64,000 nucleotides of DNA from JANQRZ01 sp965214485 (GCA_965214485.1 CBDCBW010000010.1:124001-188000), one strand, 5' to 3'; shown: positions 42,071-52,222, counted from the stretch's first letter. Notes: generated from the letters alone by a model not told the origin. A program made the numbers and translations.

Positions 42071-43351
42071 TCAGGACGCTGCCCCCGACATATTGAAGCC
42101 CGGTCTCGGACTGAGCCGCTGGCCTCCGTGCTCCTGAGCTTCCTGGATCCTTCCTGCAGCCACCGGCTCCGCAGGAGCATCCTGCTCCACGTCATTCTCG
42201 AAAGCTGTGGCATACGACGCCAGCTCTACGTGCTCCCGAAGCCGGTCCTCAGTTCCGAGCGAAGGCACCCCGATCGGGTGAACGTCCGGTCCGACGTAGC
42301 TACGCCGGAGATATTTCAGCCTGTTCAACCCGAGGCCAGCCAAAGCGAGCACGGCAACGACGATTCCGACGCTATAGGCAGCCGAGGTCACGCTCATCAT
42401 CACAGCCGCGCCTCCGAACGAAACCGCCACCGCGTAGAGCACCAGCACAGCCTGGCGGTGCGACAGCGTCCGCGTGAGCCGGTGGTGAATGTGGTCCCGA
42501 TCCGGCGCGAAGATCGCCTGCTGCCCGAGGAAACGCCGAGCGATGGAGAGCGCCGTGTCGATCAGCGGCAGGCCGAGCACGACGGCCGGGATGAGCACGG
42601 CCAGCCAGGGGTTGGGGTGGCCGGTGCCGGAGAGGCTGTACGTCGCCAGCAGATAGCCCAGGAACAGGCTCCCGGAATCGCCCATGAAGATAGACGCCGG
42701 GTTGAAGTTGAACAGCAAGAACCCAGCGAGCGCCCCGGTGATGATGAGAGCGATCAGGACGAGGCCCAACTCGCCGTTGAGCCCGAAGATCAGTCCCAGC
42801 GACGCGAAGGCGATCAGCGACACCCCGGCGGCGAGGCCGTCGAGGCCGTCAAGCAGGTTGACGGCGTTGATCACGCCGACGACCCAGAGCAGCGTCAGCG
42901 GCATCGAGATGAGCGCGTGCGTGTAGGGGTCCTCGCCCAGGAACGGTATTCCCGCCAGGTCGATCCGGTACCCGGCGTGCAGCAGGGCGTACGCGACGAG
43001 GAGTTGGACGAGGAACTTGCCCTTGAAGCCGAGGCCCCGGATGTCGTCGTAGAAGCCGGCGGCCACAATCACGAGCGCGCCCACCCACAGAGCCGACGAG
43101 GGGAACTGAACATCGAAGTGCAGCAGGTCCCGGACCGCGTGCAGGTAGGCAAGCCCCACGGCGAACCCAATCGCGATGGCGACGCCGCCAACAGCCGGGA
43201 CGATGGCCGCGTGTAGCTTCCGCTGTCCATCCGGGTGGTCAACCCAGTCCCGTTCAATTGCAAGACGCCGTACGACCGGCGTGAGCAGGCCCGTCGTCCC
43301 GAAAGCGACGAAGAAGCCTGTGATGAGGGTGATGAGTACCGAATACTCCAT
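42071..43351 (-). CDS. WecA/TagO-type undecaprenyl-phosphate sugar-1-phosphate transferase
   Basis: Initiates surface-polysaccharide assembly by moving a HexNAc-1-phosphate from a UDP-sugar to undecaprenyl phosphate. The 426-residue protein has about eleven helices and the family motifs GFYDDIRGLGFKGKF (Asp-Asp), NAVNLLDGLDGLAAG, FNPASIFMGDSGSLFLGY and the cytoplasmic His motif DRDHIHHRLTRTLSHRQAV. A hydrophilic C-terminal tail of about 70 residues (after YLRRSYVGPDV) is longer than usual. HIHHRL points to the WecA rather than the MraY branch. It lies between the Wzc-type genes and the lasso operon. Confidence 0.92.
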   Translation of the reverse strand: MEYSVLITLITGFFVAFGTTGLLTPVVRRLAIERDWVDHPDGQRKLHAAIVPAVGGVAIAIGFAVGLAYLHAVRDLLHFDVQFPSSALWVGALVIVAAGFYDDIRGLGFKGKFLVQLLVAYALLHAGYRIDLAGIPFLGEDPYTHALISMPLTLLWVVGVINAVNLLDGLDGLAAGVSLIAFASLGLIFGLNGELGLVLIALIITGALAGFLLFNFNPASIFMGDSGSLFLGYLLATYSLSGTGHPNPWLAVLIPAVVLGLPLIDTALSIARRFLGQQAIFAPDRDHIHHRLTRTLSHRQAVLVLYAVAVSFGGAAVMMSVTSAAYSVGIVVAVLALAGLGLNRLKYLRRSYVGPDVHPIGVPSLGTEDRLREHVELASYATAFENDVEQDAPAEPVAAGRIQEAQEHGGQRLSPRPGFNMSGAAS

Positions 43352-43749
43352 AGGACCGAGGGTGCGTGTCTCAGAGGGTGCTACCTACCGTAGGCAAGTA
43401 GTCCTTCCGCATTGGGCTGAAGGTAGTCGGTATGGAGTAGGTACCGGAATCGTGCCTTTTGCAGATGAGAGCGAGGACCTGTAAAGGGCTAGGCCCATAT
43501 TCGCGCCCTGTTCAGAGTCTACAGCTTCAGAGAAGCTACGCCAAGCACCCTAGCTATCTTTGGAGAACAGAGGATGCGCCTTTGAGAGCTCGCGCCTAGC
43601 ACCTCAGGCGTAGCAGCGGTGAGCTTAAAGCCAGACACGTCCTCCGCGCTAGGCAGAGGTCATTATCATCAGGTGAAATCTTGAAGGGGCTCTCCCCTCC
43701 CGAGACGGCTCTGAGGACGTGGAATGCCCGCCGGGCTAGTTGAACCGGG
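43352..43749. other. Intergenic region, no gene seen
   Basis: The 398 bp between the SLBB-type gene and the WecA-like gene have lower GC than the surroundings and no convincing ORF. They probably contain a promoter for the WecA-like gene near 43380-43480. No strong hairpin was noticed. Confidence 0.35.
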
Positions 43750-44244
43750 CTAATTGAACACTGAATAGAGGCGGAGGCCGAGCAGAGTCAGACTCGCTAG
43801 TTCAGAGGCTAGCCTGAGCACCTGTCTGTAGTCGAAGGATCTCAAGGCCTGGGTCTCGATGGCGATGGCATCTCCGTCCTGCAGGGTAGGGTAGGCGTTA
43901 GCCTGAACGACCAGCTCTCCGGTCCTCGCCTCGTAGATCACGGTCCGCTCGCCGCCTTGCTCGCGCAGCACGCGCACGGTCTTTCTGACCTCCACCTGGT
44001 CCGTCTCCCGCTCGAAGAACGAGACGCCGGCCAGGGCAAGAAACTTGTCTAGGGCGACGGATTCCCCAATCACGTAGACGCCGCTCCTCGTGTCCCCCAT
44101 CAGTATCACTTCGTTCGTGGCCTCGCCGGGGAGGGCGAAGACGGTGCTGCCGGGATAGGGGACTTCCTGTGCCTTCACTTCTGCGGGGAAAACGAGAAGC
44201 AGAGTCAGAGCACAGGCGGTGCAGAACGGTGCAAGACGTTTCAT
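43750..44244 (-). CDS. SLBB-domain polysaccharide-export-like protein
   Basis: A 164-residue exported protein with signal peptide (FCTACALTLLLVFPAEVKAQ) and one SLBB-like domain: GVYVIGESVALDKFLALAGV, TVRVLREQGGERTVIYEART and TLQDGDAIAIETQ. It lacks the Poly_export domain of full-length Wza-type proteins and ends with a hydrophobic, potentially membrane-inserting segment (LASLTLLGLRLYS). It may be a shortened outer-membrane export component or accessory to Wzc. ATG 44244 is chosen because the signal peptide begins there. The preceding region to Wzc is 116 nt. Confidence 0.7.
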   Translation of the reverse strand: MKRLAPFCTACALTLLLVFPAEVKAQEVPYPGSTVFALPGEATNEVILMGDTRSGVYVIGESVALDKFLALAGVSFFERETDQVEVRKTVRVLREQGGERTVIYEARTGELVVQANAYPTLQDGDAIAIETQALRSFDYRQVLRLASELASLTLLGLRLYSVFN

Positions 44245-44360
44245 GGGCGTCGTAGAGGAGAGGGGGAACATAGCCGTGCGCCGTGTGCATCGGCCAGCAA
44301 GGCGTTACACACGGCGCACAGTGGAAGGGGGCCTAAGCCCTGGAACGGGAATATAACGCG

Positions 44361-46751
44361 CTAGGCCTTCTGGGACCAGCGCGACGGCTTCCACCACGGC
44401 TCGACGGCCTGCTCGCCAGGGCCGTAGCTGTACTTCGAGTACGGTCCGTAGACCCCGTAGCTGTACTTGTAGCCGTAGGCCAGCGATAGGTCGAACCGGT
44501 TGAGCAGCGTCCCGACGACGTGGGCACCGACATCGGACAGGCGCTCGAGGCTGTGGTCGAGGTCGCCCTCTTTCGTCTTCCCTGCTGCCGCGACGATAAT
44601 CGTCGCGTCGGCCTGAGTCGAAAGAAGGACCGCCTCGGTGGCGGCGAGCACCGGCGGCGTGTCAATGATGATCATGTCGAACTGGCCGCGCAGCATCTCG
44701 AGCACGTCGCGCATCCGCTTCGAGCCGAGCAGCTCCGAGGGGCTTTCTATGAGCGTCGGATCGGGGTCGTCCGTCAGGTCCTGCTCGTCGAAGCCATTGT
44801 CGAGAAGGCCTCCGGCGGGCATGACGTAGAGGTTCTCGTCGAGCGAGCTCTGGAAGGCCTGCAGCGACTGCTCTCCGTCGAGGAGCACCTGCACGAGGCC
44901 CGGCTCCAGACTGCGCCCGAGCAGCGAGTGCTGCTTCGGACGCCGAAGGTCGGCATCGATCAGCAGCGTCCGGCGCTTGGCCTGCGCCATCGTCAGCGCG
45001 AGGTTGGCCGCCGTCGTGGACTTCCCCTCGGAGGGGGCGGCACTCGTCACGAGAAGCGTCTGGACGATCACGCCGGGCCGGCTGAACTGGATGGCCGTCC
45101 GGAGGTGGCGGTAGGCCTCCGCCGCGGCCGAGAGCGGATCGAGCAGCGTGGTGAGACTCGTCGCCACGTTCATCCCTCGGAACTCGGTCACCTCGTCGCC
45201 GCCGTAGGCCTGTTTGATGTGAGGCTCCATGTTGGGAATCACCCCGATGACGTTCTGGTCCCGGTCGCGGAGCTGGTCCGGTTTGTAGATTCGGTTGTCG
45301 AGCTTGTCGCGCACGAAAGCCAGCGCGATGCCCAGAGCGAGGCCCAGCAGCAGGCCCATCGCTATGGTGTTCCAGCGGCTCGGACCCTCGGGCAGGCCCG
45401 GGACCTGCGCCGCGCGGAGGACGCGAGCGTATCCCGGCTCAGACTCCTGAGCGATCTCCGTTTCCTGAAGGCGCTCGACGACGAAGGAGTACATCTGCTC
45501 GGCCTGCTGGCGCTGGCGCTCTAGACGAGCCAGGTCCGTGGACTGCCCTGGAATCTGGCTCAGTTCGCCCTGCATCTCTCCGATCCGGCGGTCCATCAGG
45601 TTGATGCGGGCGTCGATGCCGTTCATCGTGATGTCGTCCGATATCATCTGCCGGCTCAGCTCGGCGGCGTAGCTGACGGCGCTGGGGCCCTGATCGATGC
45701 CGCCCGCTGCCAGCACGTCCTCGACGTAGGTTTCCGAGAGCCGCTGCCTCTCGGCTCGGGCAGCCGACAGCCGTCGGTCGATGACAGCAAGCTCCTCGGC
45801 GCGCTTCTGCTGAGCGGCTGTAGCGTCGGTGCCGATCCCGGCTTCAAAGCTCAGGATCGTCTGCTTCCGGTTCTCGAGGCTGGCGATCTCCTGCTCGAGG
45901 GAGACCAAACGCTGGTCCGTCTCCGAGGTCATGCGCTCGACGAGTTGGGGGCTGATCTGTGCCAGCGCCTCCTCGGTCGTCGCCATCTGTGCCCGGCGCA
46001 TCTGCCGGTCGAGCTCTGCGCTCTCGCGCTGTGCCTCGAGGCTGGCGATCTGCGAGACCATGGCTTCACCGGACTGGGTGAGGCCGGCAGCCTGGTTGGT
46101 TTCCATAAAGCGCTGCACCTCGTCCTCGGCGGCGCGCAGCTCTTCCAGACGCTGCTCAGCCTGCTCCTCCAAAAACTCGTAGGTCTGGTCGAGGTACGTC
46201 CGGCTCACGTCCTGCGTCTGGCGGACGTATTCCTCGGCGTAGATGTTCGCCAAGCGCGCGGCCTCCTGCCGGTCCAGGCTCTCCGAGGTCACCTGAATCG
46301 CGTTATCCAGCGTCCGGCTCGCAGGGCCGAACTGGACGCGCCCCGTCGGGGGGTAGTTCACGTCCGGGTCCTCGTCGTTCATCTCCTCCAGCCGCTGGTA
46401 GACCCGGCGGTGGATATTCTGGTCGTTCTGGAGAATGAACAGCTCCGTCACCATGGAGCGGTCGCTGCGGACGAAGGGGGTGCCCGAGGCTTCCGGGGCA
46501 CCGCTGCCGCCACTCGGTGCCCGCTGGAGCTCGAGCATGACCAGCGCTCGGGCTTGGTACTCGGGCTCCAGCGTCAGGCTGTAGATAAGCGCACCGGTGG
46601 TGACGAGTACCAGCGCTACGATGATGATCAGCCGCCGCCGGTAGAGGGTGTCGAGAAGTTGCTCCAGCTGCTTGTTCTTCGTCTGCGAAGGGATATACGA
46701 GTATCCTCCGGAAGAAGCACTACGCTCGCGGTCGGTCTCAGGAGTTTGCAT
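44361..46751 (-). CDS. wzc: Wzc-type polysaccharide co-polymerase / tyrosine autokinase
   Basis: A 796-residue inner-membrane protein. A Wzz domain with a first helix (RRLIIIVALVLVTTGALIYS) precedes a long periplasmic coiled coil (about 200-430) and a second helix (TIAMGLLLGLALGIALAFV). The cytoplasmic BY-kinase has Walker A VTSAAPSEGKSTTAANLALT, Walker A' TLLIDADLRRPKQ and Walker B FDMIIIDTPPVL. The C-terminus carries eight Tyr within about 20 residues (YGYKYSYGVYGPYSKYSY), the autophosphorylation cluster. It controls length and export of surface polysaccharide. Confidence 0.94.
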   Translation of the reverse strand: MQTPETDRERSASSGGYSYIPSQTKNKQLEQLLDTLYRRRLIIIVALVLVTTGALIYSLTLEPEYQARALVMLELQRAPSGGSGAPEASGTPFVRSDRSMVTELFILQNDQNIHRRVYQRLEEMNDEDPDVNYPPTGRVQFGPASRTLDNAIQVTSESLDRQEAARLANIYAEEYVRQTQDVSRTYLDQTYEFLEEQAEQRLEELRAAEDEVQRFMETNQAAGLTQSGEAMVSQIASLEAQRESAELDRQMRRAQMATTEEALAQISPQLVERMTSETDQRLVSLEQEIASLENRKQTILSFEAGIGTDATAAQQKRAEELAVIDRRLSAARAERQRLSETYVEDVLAAGGIDQGPSAVSYAAELSRQMISDDITMNGIDARINLMDRRIGEMQGELSQIPGQSTDLARLERQRQQAEQMYSFVVERLQETEIAQESEPGYARVLRAAQVPGLPEGPSRWNTIAMGLLLGLALGIALAFVRDKLDNRIYKPDQLRDRDQNVIGVIPNMEPHIKQAYGGDEVTEFRGMNVATSLTTLLDPLSAAAEAYRHLRTAIQFSRPGVIVQTLLVTSAAPSEGKSTTAANLALTMAQAKRRTLLIDADLRRPKQHSLLGRSLEPGLVQVLLDGEQSLQAFQSSLDENLYVMPAGGLLDNGFDEQDLTDDPDPTLIESPSELLGSKRMRDVLEMLRGQFDMIIIDTPPVLAATEAVLLSTQADATIIVAAAGKTKEGDLDHSLERLSDVGAHVVGTLLNRFDLSLAYGYKYSYGVYGPYSKYSYGPGEQAVEPWWKPSRWSQKA

Positions 46752-47287
46752 GTCGTAAGGCCTGGTAGGCGTCTGTCGGCGTAAAATAAAAGGGTGTTAA
46801 GCGCGGAGACTTCCTCGCGCTCCACACGCGGCCTAGCACTAAGCCAGTACTAAGAACGTCAACTCTGCAGCCTAAAGGAAATGAAGAAGGTACCACTTCC
46901 AGCAGGATCACGTCGGCGTCATCAGGCGCAGCGCCCATAGGCTTCTGGCGCAATGGGTGCTGGGCGATTCGCTCAAGGGTTATCGGCCCCCGCTACGAGC
47001 ACTCCAGCATAGGCAAGAGCCATTCCGATTCTCGCCCGGCCGATTTCAAATTGTTCGAGCATTTCGAAATTCCCCCTCGGTACCTCTCTATCTACTGCTC
47101 CTGCTACACACACCCTGCACCTTGCCGCTAAGAGAACCGCACGATTTGTAAGCGCGGCGTCACGCGGGGTGCATAGAGGTGTCAGTAACGGGCTGCTAAA
47201 GGAATCCAGGCCAAACCAGCGCCCCGCACGGTATGTCGCTTGTCAAACGTGGGAGTACGAAACGTGCCCACGACTACCGACAACCCC
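46752..47287. other. Divergent intergenic region between wzc and a secreted-protein gene
   Basis: The 536 bp must contain promoters for both directions. On the minus strand, about 30 nt before wzc, ttttattttacg is a candidate AT-rich -10/-7 region. No clear hairpin or ORF was found. Confidence 0.4.
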
Positions 47288-48037
47288 ATGCGAACGCGTC
47301 TCTGCTTTATCCTCATCGCCCCTCTTTTGCTAAGCCTGGCGAGCGTTGTACGCGCCGATCCTCATTTTGATACGTGCAGCGCGCGCACGGGCAGCAATGC
47401 CACCATCGTAGTCCCCCTTTCTACCGCACGCATCAACGGGGCTCCCATGGAAGAGGGCGACGAGATGGCGATCTTTACCCCGGATGGGGTGTGCGCCGGC
47501 TACACGGTGTGGGAGGACGACCACGCCGTACTCGTCGCCTGGGAAAACAGCCCACTGACCACGGTGGCCGATGGCTTCGAACCGGGACAGCCGCTGGCGT
47601 ATGCCATTTGGGATGCCTCCACAGCCGTTGAGTACGGGCGGGGTTTCGGTGGAGTGTACGTAGCCTACAACCTCGTGGTCGCCGAGAGCGAGCTGTTCGA
47701 GACCGATGCCATCTATGTGGTGTCAGACCTCGCTGCCTCGGACGCGGTATCGAACGAAGCATCGGCTCCGGCGACGTTTGCACTCGGCTCTAACTACCCC
47801 AATCCGTTTGCCCAGCGGACGACCATCCGGTACGAGCTACCCGAGGGTACCCCTGTGACGCTCGAGGTCTTCGACATGATGGGACGCCGGGTGGCCGTTC
47901 TCGTCAACGAGACCATGCCTGCGGGCGAGCACGAGGTCAGCTTCGACGCGGAGAGCAGCTTGTCCAGCGGCGTCTATCTCTATTCGATCCGAGCAGGGGC
48001 ATACGCGTCGAACCGAAAGATGACGATCCTCGGCTGA
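47288..48037 (+). CDS. Secreted protein with type IX sorting domain
   Basis: A 249-residue protein with signal peptide (LCFILIAPLLLSLASVVRAD). Its N-terminal domain of about 130 residues (residues 25-155) has GAPMEEGDEMAIFTPDGVCA and GYTVWEDDHAVLVAWENS, a small beta-sandwich pattern seen in many exported proteins of this group. A C-terminal sorting domain (NYPNPFAQRTTIRYELP, VFDMMGRRVAVLV, SSGVYLYSIRAG) follows. Function unknown; location between polysaccharide genes suggests a surface role. Confidence 0.83.
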   Translation: MRTRLCFILIAPLLLSLASVVRADPHFDTCSARTGSNATIVVPLSTARINGAPMEEGDEMAIFTPDGVCAGYTVWEDDHAVLVAWENSPLTTVADGFEPGQPLAYAIWDASTAVEYGRGFGGVYVAYNLVVAESELFETDAIYVVSDLAASDAVSNEASAPATFALGSNYPNPFAQRTTIRYELPEGTPVTLEVFDMMGRRVAVLVNETMPAGEHEVSFDAESSLSSGVYLYSIRAGAYASNRKMTILG

Positions 48038-48272
48038 GCGGCCCTAGGCTTCGCGGGCACCGGCCCGGACTCCACCGACGAGTCCAGGCCAGCTTTCTTT
48101 GGCCGAGCCTTGAACGCAGGATTATGGTTCGGTGAGGTTCGGCAATTATTCGTTCTGGCTGCATTTTTGAGGTTTAGTTTTGGATACAGAAGCAGACTAG
48201 GTCGAAGGCTGAAGGGGAGAGCCCAGGACGCTGGGTGCCTCATGCGCTTCCAGCTATCGGAGAGGACACCTT

Positions 48273-50069
48273 ATGTGCGGGATTGCAGCAGCGTTTGCCT
48301 ACGGCGGCTCGGGCGTGGACCCGGCCTGGCTCGGGCGAGCGTGCGACGCGATGGCCGCGCGCGGGCCGGACGGTTCGGGCCTCTGGATGACCCCGGACAG
48401 CCGCGCTGGGCTGGGACACCGCCGCCTCTCGATCATTGATCTGTCCGAGGCCGGCGCACAGCCGATGGCCTCCGGTGCCCACGTCCTCTGCTTCAACGGC
48501 GAGATCTACAACTACCGGGCGCTGCGCGATAACTTGGAGCGCCGAGGGCACCGCTTCGCCTCGCACTCGGACACCGAGGTGCTGCTTCGCCTCTGGGCCG
48601 AGCACGGCGAGGGCATGGTCGAGCACCTCCGGGGGATGTTCGCCTTCGCGCTCTGGGACGCCGAGCGCGGCGGGCTCTTCCTCGCCCGCGACCCCTACGG
48701 CGTCAAGCCGCTCTACCTCGCCGACGACGGCGCAACGTTCCGCGCGGCCTCTCAGGTGAAAGCCCTGCTCGCGGGCGGCGGCATCGACACGTCGCCGGAG
48801 CCGGCGGGCCACGTCGGGTTCTTTTTGTGGGGGCACGTGCCGGAGCCCTACACCTTGTATAAAGGTATCCGCGCGCTGCCCGCCGGGCATACGCTGTGGA
48901 TCGACGGCTCGGGCGAGCGCCGCGAGCGCGCGTTCACGACCGTCGACGCCGTGCTGGCCGAGGCCACGCCGGAGCACGTCAACGGAGAGGCCCGGCACCG
49001 GCTCCGCGAGGCGCTGCTCGACAGCGTGCGGCACCACCTCGTGGCGGACGTGGACGTGGGCGTCTTCCTTTCGTCGGGCCGGGACTCGGCGACGCTCGCG
49101 GCGCTCGCCGCCGAGGTCGGAGGGCGGCTCCGCACCGTCACGCTCGGCTTCGCCGAGTACCGGGGGAGCGAGCACGACGAAGTCCCCCTCGCCGAGCGCG
49201 TGGCGGCGCACTACGGGGCCGAGCACAACACCGTCTGGATCGGCCAGAGCGATTTCCGCGACGCCTTCGAGCGTTTCCTCGCCGCGATGGACCAGCCGAC
49301 GACGGACGGCCTCAACAGCTATTTCGTCAGCCGGGCGGCGGCGCAGGCCGGCCTCAAGGTGGCCCTCTCCGGGCTGGGCGGCGACGAGCTCTTCGGCGGC
49401 TACCCGAGCTTTACCGAAATCCCCCGGCTCGTGGCTCTCACCCGGCGCATCCCTCTCGCGGCGCGGATCGGGCCGGGCGTGCGGGCGGTGTCGGCCCCCG
49501 TGCTGCGGCGCTTCACGTCGCCCAAGTACGCCGGGCTGCTCGAATACGGCACCGACTACGCCGGGGCGTACCTCCTGCGCCGGGGGATGTTCATGCCGTG
49601 GGAGCTGCCCGAGGTTCTCGACCCGGACCTCGTGCGCGAGGGCTGGCGCGCGCTCGATACCCGCGCCCGGCTCAAGGCCACGGTCGCCGATATCCGCGCG
49701 AGCCGGTTAAAAATCTCGGCGCTGGAGTCGATGTGGTATATGCGGAACCAGCTTCTTCGAGACACCGATTGGGCGAGCATGGCGCATTCGCTCGAAGTCC
49801 GGGTTCCGCTCGTCGATGTCGCGCTGCTGCGCGCCGTCGCCCCGCTCCTCGTTGCCCGGCCCGACCTCGGCAAGCACAGTCTCGCCGAGACGCCGGCCCG
49901 CCCGCTCCCCGACGCCATCTTGCACCGTCCCAAAACCGGTTTCACCACGCCCGTCCGCCAGTGGATGCTGGAGGACGGCACGGTCGCGCCGAGCGACCGC
50001 GGGCTGCGCGGTTGGGCGCGGCAGGTCTACGCGCGCACCTGGGACGCCGCCGCCGGGCCGGTCGCATGA
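48273..50069 (+). CDS. asnB: Glutamine-dependent asparagine synthase-like protein (AsnB)
   Basis: A 598-residue protein. The N-terminal class II glutaminase keeps its nucleophile (MCGIAAAF) and has ARGPDGSGLW, GLGHRRLSIIDLS, CFNGEIYNYRAL and SDTEVLL. The synthetase domain PP-loop is GVFLSSGRDSATLAALA, the SSG variant of SGG. LSGLGGDELFGGYPSF follows. Such enzymes often sit in surface-glycan loci and may amidate a sugar acid rather than make asparagine. It opens the plus-strand locus with a 4-nt overlap into the GT4 gene. A candidate Bacteroidota -7 box (TAGTTTTG, 48175-48182) lies about 90 nt upstream. Confidence 0.9.
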   Translation: MCGIAAAFAYGGSGVDPAWLGRACDAMAARGPDGSGLWMTPDSRAGLGHRRLSIIDLSEAGAQPMASGAHVLCFNGEIYNYRALRDNLERRGHRFASHSDTEVLLRLWAEHGEGMVEHLRGMFAFALWDAERGGLFLARDPYGVKPLYLADDGATFRAASQVKALLAGGGIDTSPEPAGHVGFFLWGHVPEPYTLYKGIRALPAGHTLWIDGSGERRERAFTTVDAVLAEATPEHVNGEARHRLREALLDSVRHHLVADVDVGVFLSSGRDSATLAALAAEVGGRLRTVTLGFAEYRGSEHDEVPLAERVAAHYGAEHNTVWIGQSDFRDAFERFLAAMDQPTTDGLNSYFVSRAAAQAGLKVALSGLGGDELFGGYPSFTEIPRLVALTRRIPLAARIGPGVRAVSAPVLRRFTSPKYAGLLEYGTDYAGAYLLRRGMFMPWELPEVLDPDLVREGWRALDTRARLKATVADIRASRLKISALESMWYMRNQLLRDTDWASMAHSLEVRVPLVDVALLRAVAPLLVARPDLGKHSLAETPARPLPDAILHRPKTGFTTPVRQWMLEDGTVAPSDRGLRGWARQVYARTWDAAAGPVA

Positions 50070-51202
50070 GAATCCTCGCGCTCATCACCGACGGCTTCGG
50101 CACCTCGGGCGGCATCGGCAAGTTCAACCGGGACTTGATGGAAGCGCTGTGCACGCACCCCGACGTGCGCGAGGTCGTGGCGCTGCCCCGGCTGATGGCC
50201 GACGGCACCGAGGCCCCGGCCAGCGGCCCGTTCGAGAAGCTGACCTACCTCACCGACGGCGTCAACGACAAGGCTCGCTACGTGCTCACGCTCGGGCGGC
50301 ACCTCCTGCGCGATGCGGACTACGACCTCGTCCTCTGCGCCCACATCAACCTTTCGCCGCTCGGGTGGCTGTGCCGCCTGCGGACCGGGGCGACGCTCGT
50401 CCAGGTCGTCCACGGCTCCGAGGCGTGGCACCCGACGGGCCGCGCGATCATCGACCGAGCCGTCCGCAGCATGGACGGTTTCATCACCGTGAGCGGGGTC
50501 ACGAAGGGGCGCTTCTCACGCTGGACCGGCCTCGCCCCGGAGACGGGCTTCGTCCTCCCCAACTCCATCGACGCCGAGCGCTTCACGCCGGGGCCGAAGA
50601 GCCCCGCGCTGCTCAGCCGCTACGGGCTGCACGGCAAAACCGTCCTCCTGACGCTGGGTCGCCTCGACGCGGGGGAGCGGGCGAAGGGCTTCGACGAGGT
50701 GATGGAGGTCCTCGGCGCGCTGGCCGAGGACACGCCCGACCTCGCGTACCTCATCGTCGGCGACGGCTCGGACCGGGCGCGGCTCGAAGCAAAAGCAGAG
50801 CGCCTCGGGCTGGGTGAGCGTGTGGTCTTCGCGGGGTTCATCCCGGAGGACGAAAAAGTCGACCACTACCGGCTGGCCGACGCCTACGTGATGCCGAGCA
50901 AGTGGGAAGGCTTCGGGATCGTGTACCTCGAGGCGATGGCGTGCGGCCTCCCGGTCGTCGGCAGCAGCATCGACGGGAGCCTGGAGGCCATCCCCGACGA
51001 GAGCTTCGGCCTCACCGTGGACCCGGCCAAGCCCGAGGAGCTCAAAGGCGCGGTGCGCGCGTCGCTCGCCCGAGGCCACGGCGTGCCGGAGCGCCTGAAC
51101 CACTTCTCGTACGAGAACTTTTCACGCCGAGTGCACGGGATCATCGATGCCTTCGCCGGTACTACGTCGGAATCTGTAGACCGACCGAAGGAAGCCGCCT
51201 AA
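50066..51202 (+). CDS. GT4 family glycosyltransferase
   Basis: A 378-residue GT-B transferase. The N-domain has GGIGKFNRDLMEAL. The C-domain has VLLTLGRLDAGERAKGFDEV, YLIVGDGSDRARLEAKAERL, VVFAGFIPEDEKVDHYRLAD and AYVMPSKWEGFGIVYLEAMA with the EX7E pair, then GLPVVGSSIDGSLEAI. ATG 50066 overlaps the asnB stop. It probably adds a sugar in the repeat unit of the surface glycan; donor and acceptor are unknown. Confidence 0.92.
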   Translation: MRILALITDGFGTSGGIGKFNRDLMEALCTHPDVREVVALPRLMADGTEAPASGPFEKLTYLTDGVNDKARYVLTLGRHLLRDADYDLVLCAHINLSPLGWLCRLRTGATLVQVVHGSEAWHPTGRAIIDRAVRSMDGFITVSGVTKGRFSRWTGLAPETGFVLPNSIDAERFTPGPKSPALLSRYGLHGKTVLLTLGRLDAGERAKGFDEVMEVLGALAEDTPDLAYLIVGDGSDRARLEAKAERLGLGERVVFAGFIPEDEKVDHYRLADAYVMPSKWEGFGIVYLEAMACGLPVVGSSIDGSLEAIPDESFGLTVDPAKPEELKGAVRASLARGHGVPERLNHFSYENFSRRVHGIIDAFAGTTSESVDRPKEAA

Positions 51203-51259
51203 GCGCGTGCACGGGAGACACGCGCCTACCCCCTTTTGAATTCCGCAAGCCGAAACCAG

Positions 51260-52192
51260 ATGAACGAGTCCGACATCACCGTGATCGAGAGAGAGCCCGA
51301 GCCGCTGACGGCAGCGGCCCTGCCCAGCGCGAACGGGCACCCCGCCGAGCCCGAGGAGTTCGTGCGCATCGAGCCGCCGAGCGGGTGGCAGTTCGTCAAC
51401 TGGCGCGAGGTCCTCCAGTACCGCGACCTGCTCTGGACGCAGGTGCACCGGGGCGTGACGGTCGCCTACAAGCAGACCGTGCTCGGGTTCGGCTGGGCCA
51501 TCATCCGCCCGATATCGAGCATGATCATCTTCACCGTCATCTTCGGCAACCTCGCCAAGGTGCCGTCGGACGGTATGCCGTACGCGCTGTTTTCGTACGC
51601 CGGCCTCCTGCCGTGGCAGTACTTCGGCGGCTCGCTCGGCGGGACGACGAGCAGCCTCGTCGGCAACAAGGGCCTCTTCACGAAGGTCTACTTTCCGCGC
51701 CTGTTGCTCCCGCTCATCCCGCTGGGCACCGGGCTGGTCAGCTTCGGCATTTCCTTCTGCATCTTCATCGCGCTGATGGTCTGGTACGGCGTCGCCCCGA
51801 CGGCCTGGGCGGTGTTCGTGCCGGTGCTCCTGCTGATCCTGATGATGACGGCGCTCGGGGCGGGGCTGTGGCTGTCGTCGCTCGCGCTGCAGTACCGCGA
51901 CGTCGGCAAGATGGTCGGCTTCTCGTCGCAGCTGCTGATGTACGCGGCCCCGGTGGTGTGGCCGGTCTCGCTGATCGCGGAGAAGTTTCCCAACAGCTAC
52001 GAGACCGTCCGGCTGCTCTACGGCCTCTACCCGATGGCGGGCGTCATCGAGGGCTTCCGGGCCTCGCTCCTCGGGACCGTCCCGATGCCGTGGGACCTAA
52101 TCGGGATGGGGGCGCTCACGGCCGTGACGCTCACCGTGACCGGCGCGTTCTACTTCCGGCGCACCGAGCACCTTTTCGCCGACGTGGCTTGA
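51260..52192 (+). CDS. wzm: ABC-2 type polysaccharide export permease (Wzm-like)
   Basis: A 310-residue membrane protein with six helices preceded by a hydrophilic 50-residue tail. The family block YRDLLWTQVHRGVTVAYKQT and VLGFGWAIIRPISSMIIFTV is followed by FSYAGLLPWQYFGGSL and SLVGNKGLFTKVYFPRLLLP, and the late LLYGLYPMAGVIEGFRASLL. ATG 51260 is the first start; an in-frame TTG 24 nt earlier is less likely. Together with the ATPase at 53171 it exports a lipid-linked glycan across the cytoplasmic membrane. A sulfotransferase gene is inserted between the two. Confidence 0.92.
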   Translation: MNESDITVIEREPEPLTAAALPSANGHPAEPEEFVRIEPPSGWQFVNWREVLQYRDLLWTQVHRGVTVAYKQTVLGFGWAIIRPISSMIIFTVIFGNLAKVPSDGMPYALFSYAGLLPWQYFGGSLGGTTSSLVGNKGLFTKVYFPRLLLPLIPLGTGLVSFGISFCIFIALMVWYGVAPTAWAVFVPVLLLILMMTALGAGLWLSSLALQYRDVGKMVGFSSQLLMYAAPVVWPVSLIAEKFPNSYETVRLLYGLYPMAGVIEGFRASLLGTVPMPWDLIGMGALTAVTLTVTGAFYFRRTEHLFADVA

Positions 52193-52222
52193 GGCCGCCT
52201 CGGCTCGCTGCTGCGGGGAGCT

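Noticed and set aside
46752..47287. Small ORFs between wzc and the secreted-protein gene (for example 46957-47151)
   Set aside because: They have no conserved features, and their composition is that of non-coding DNA.
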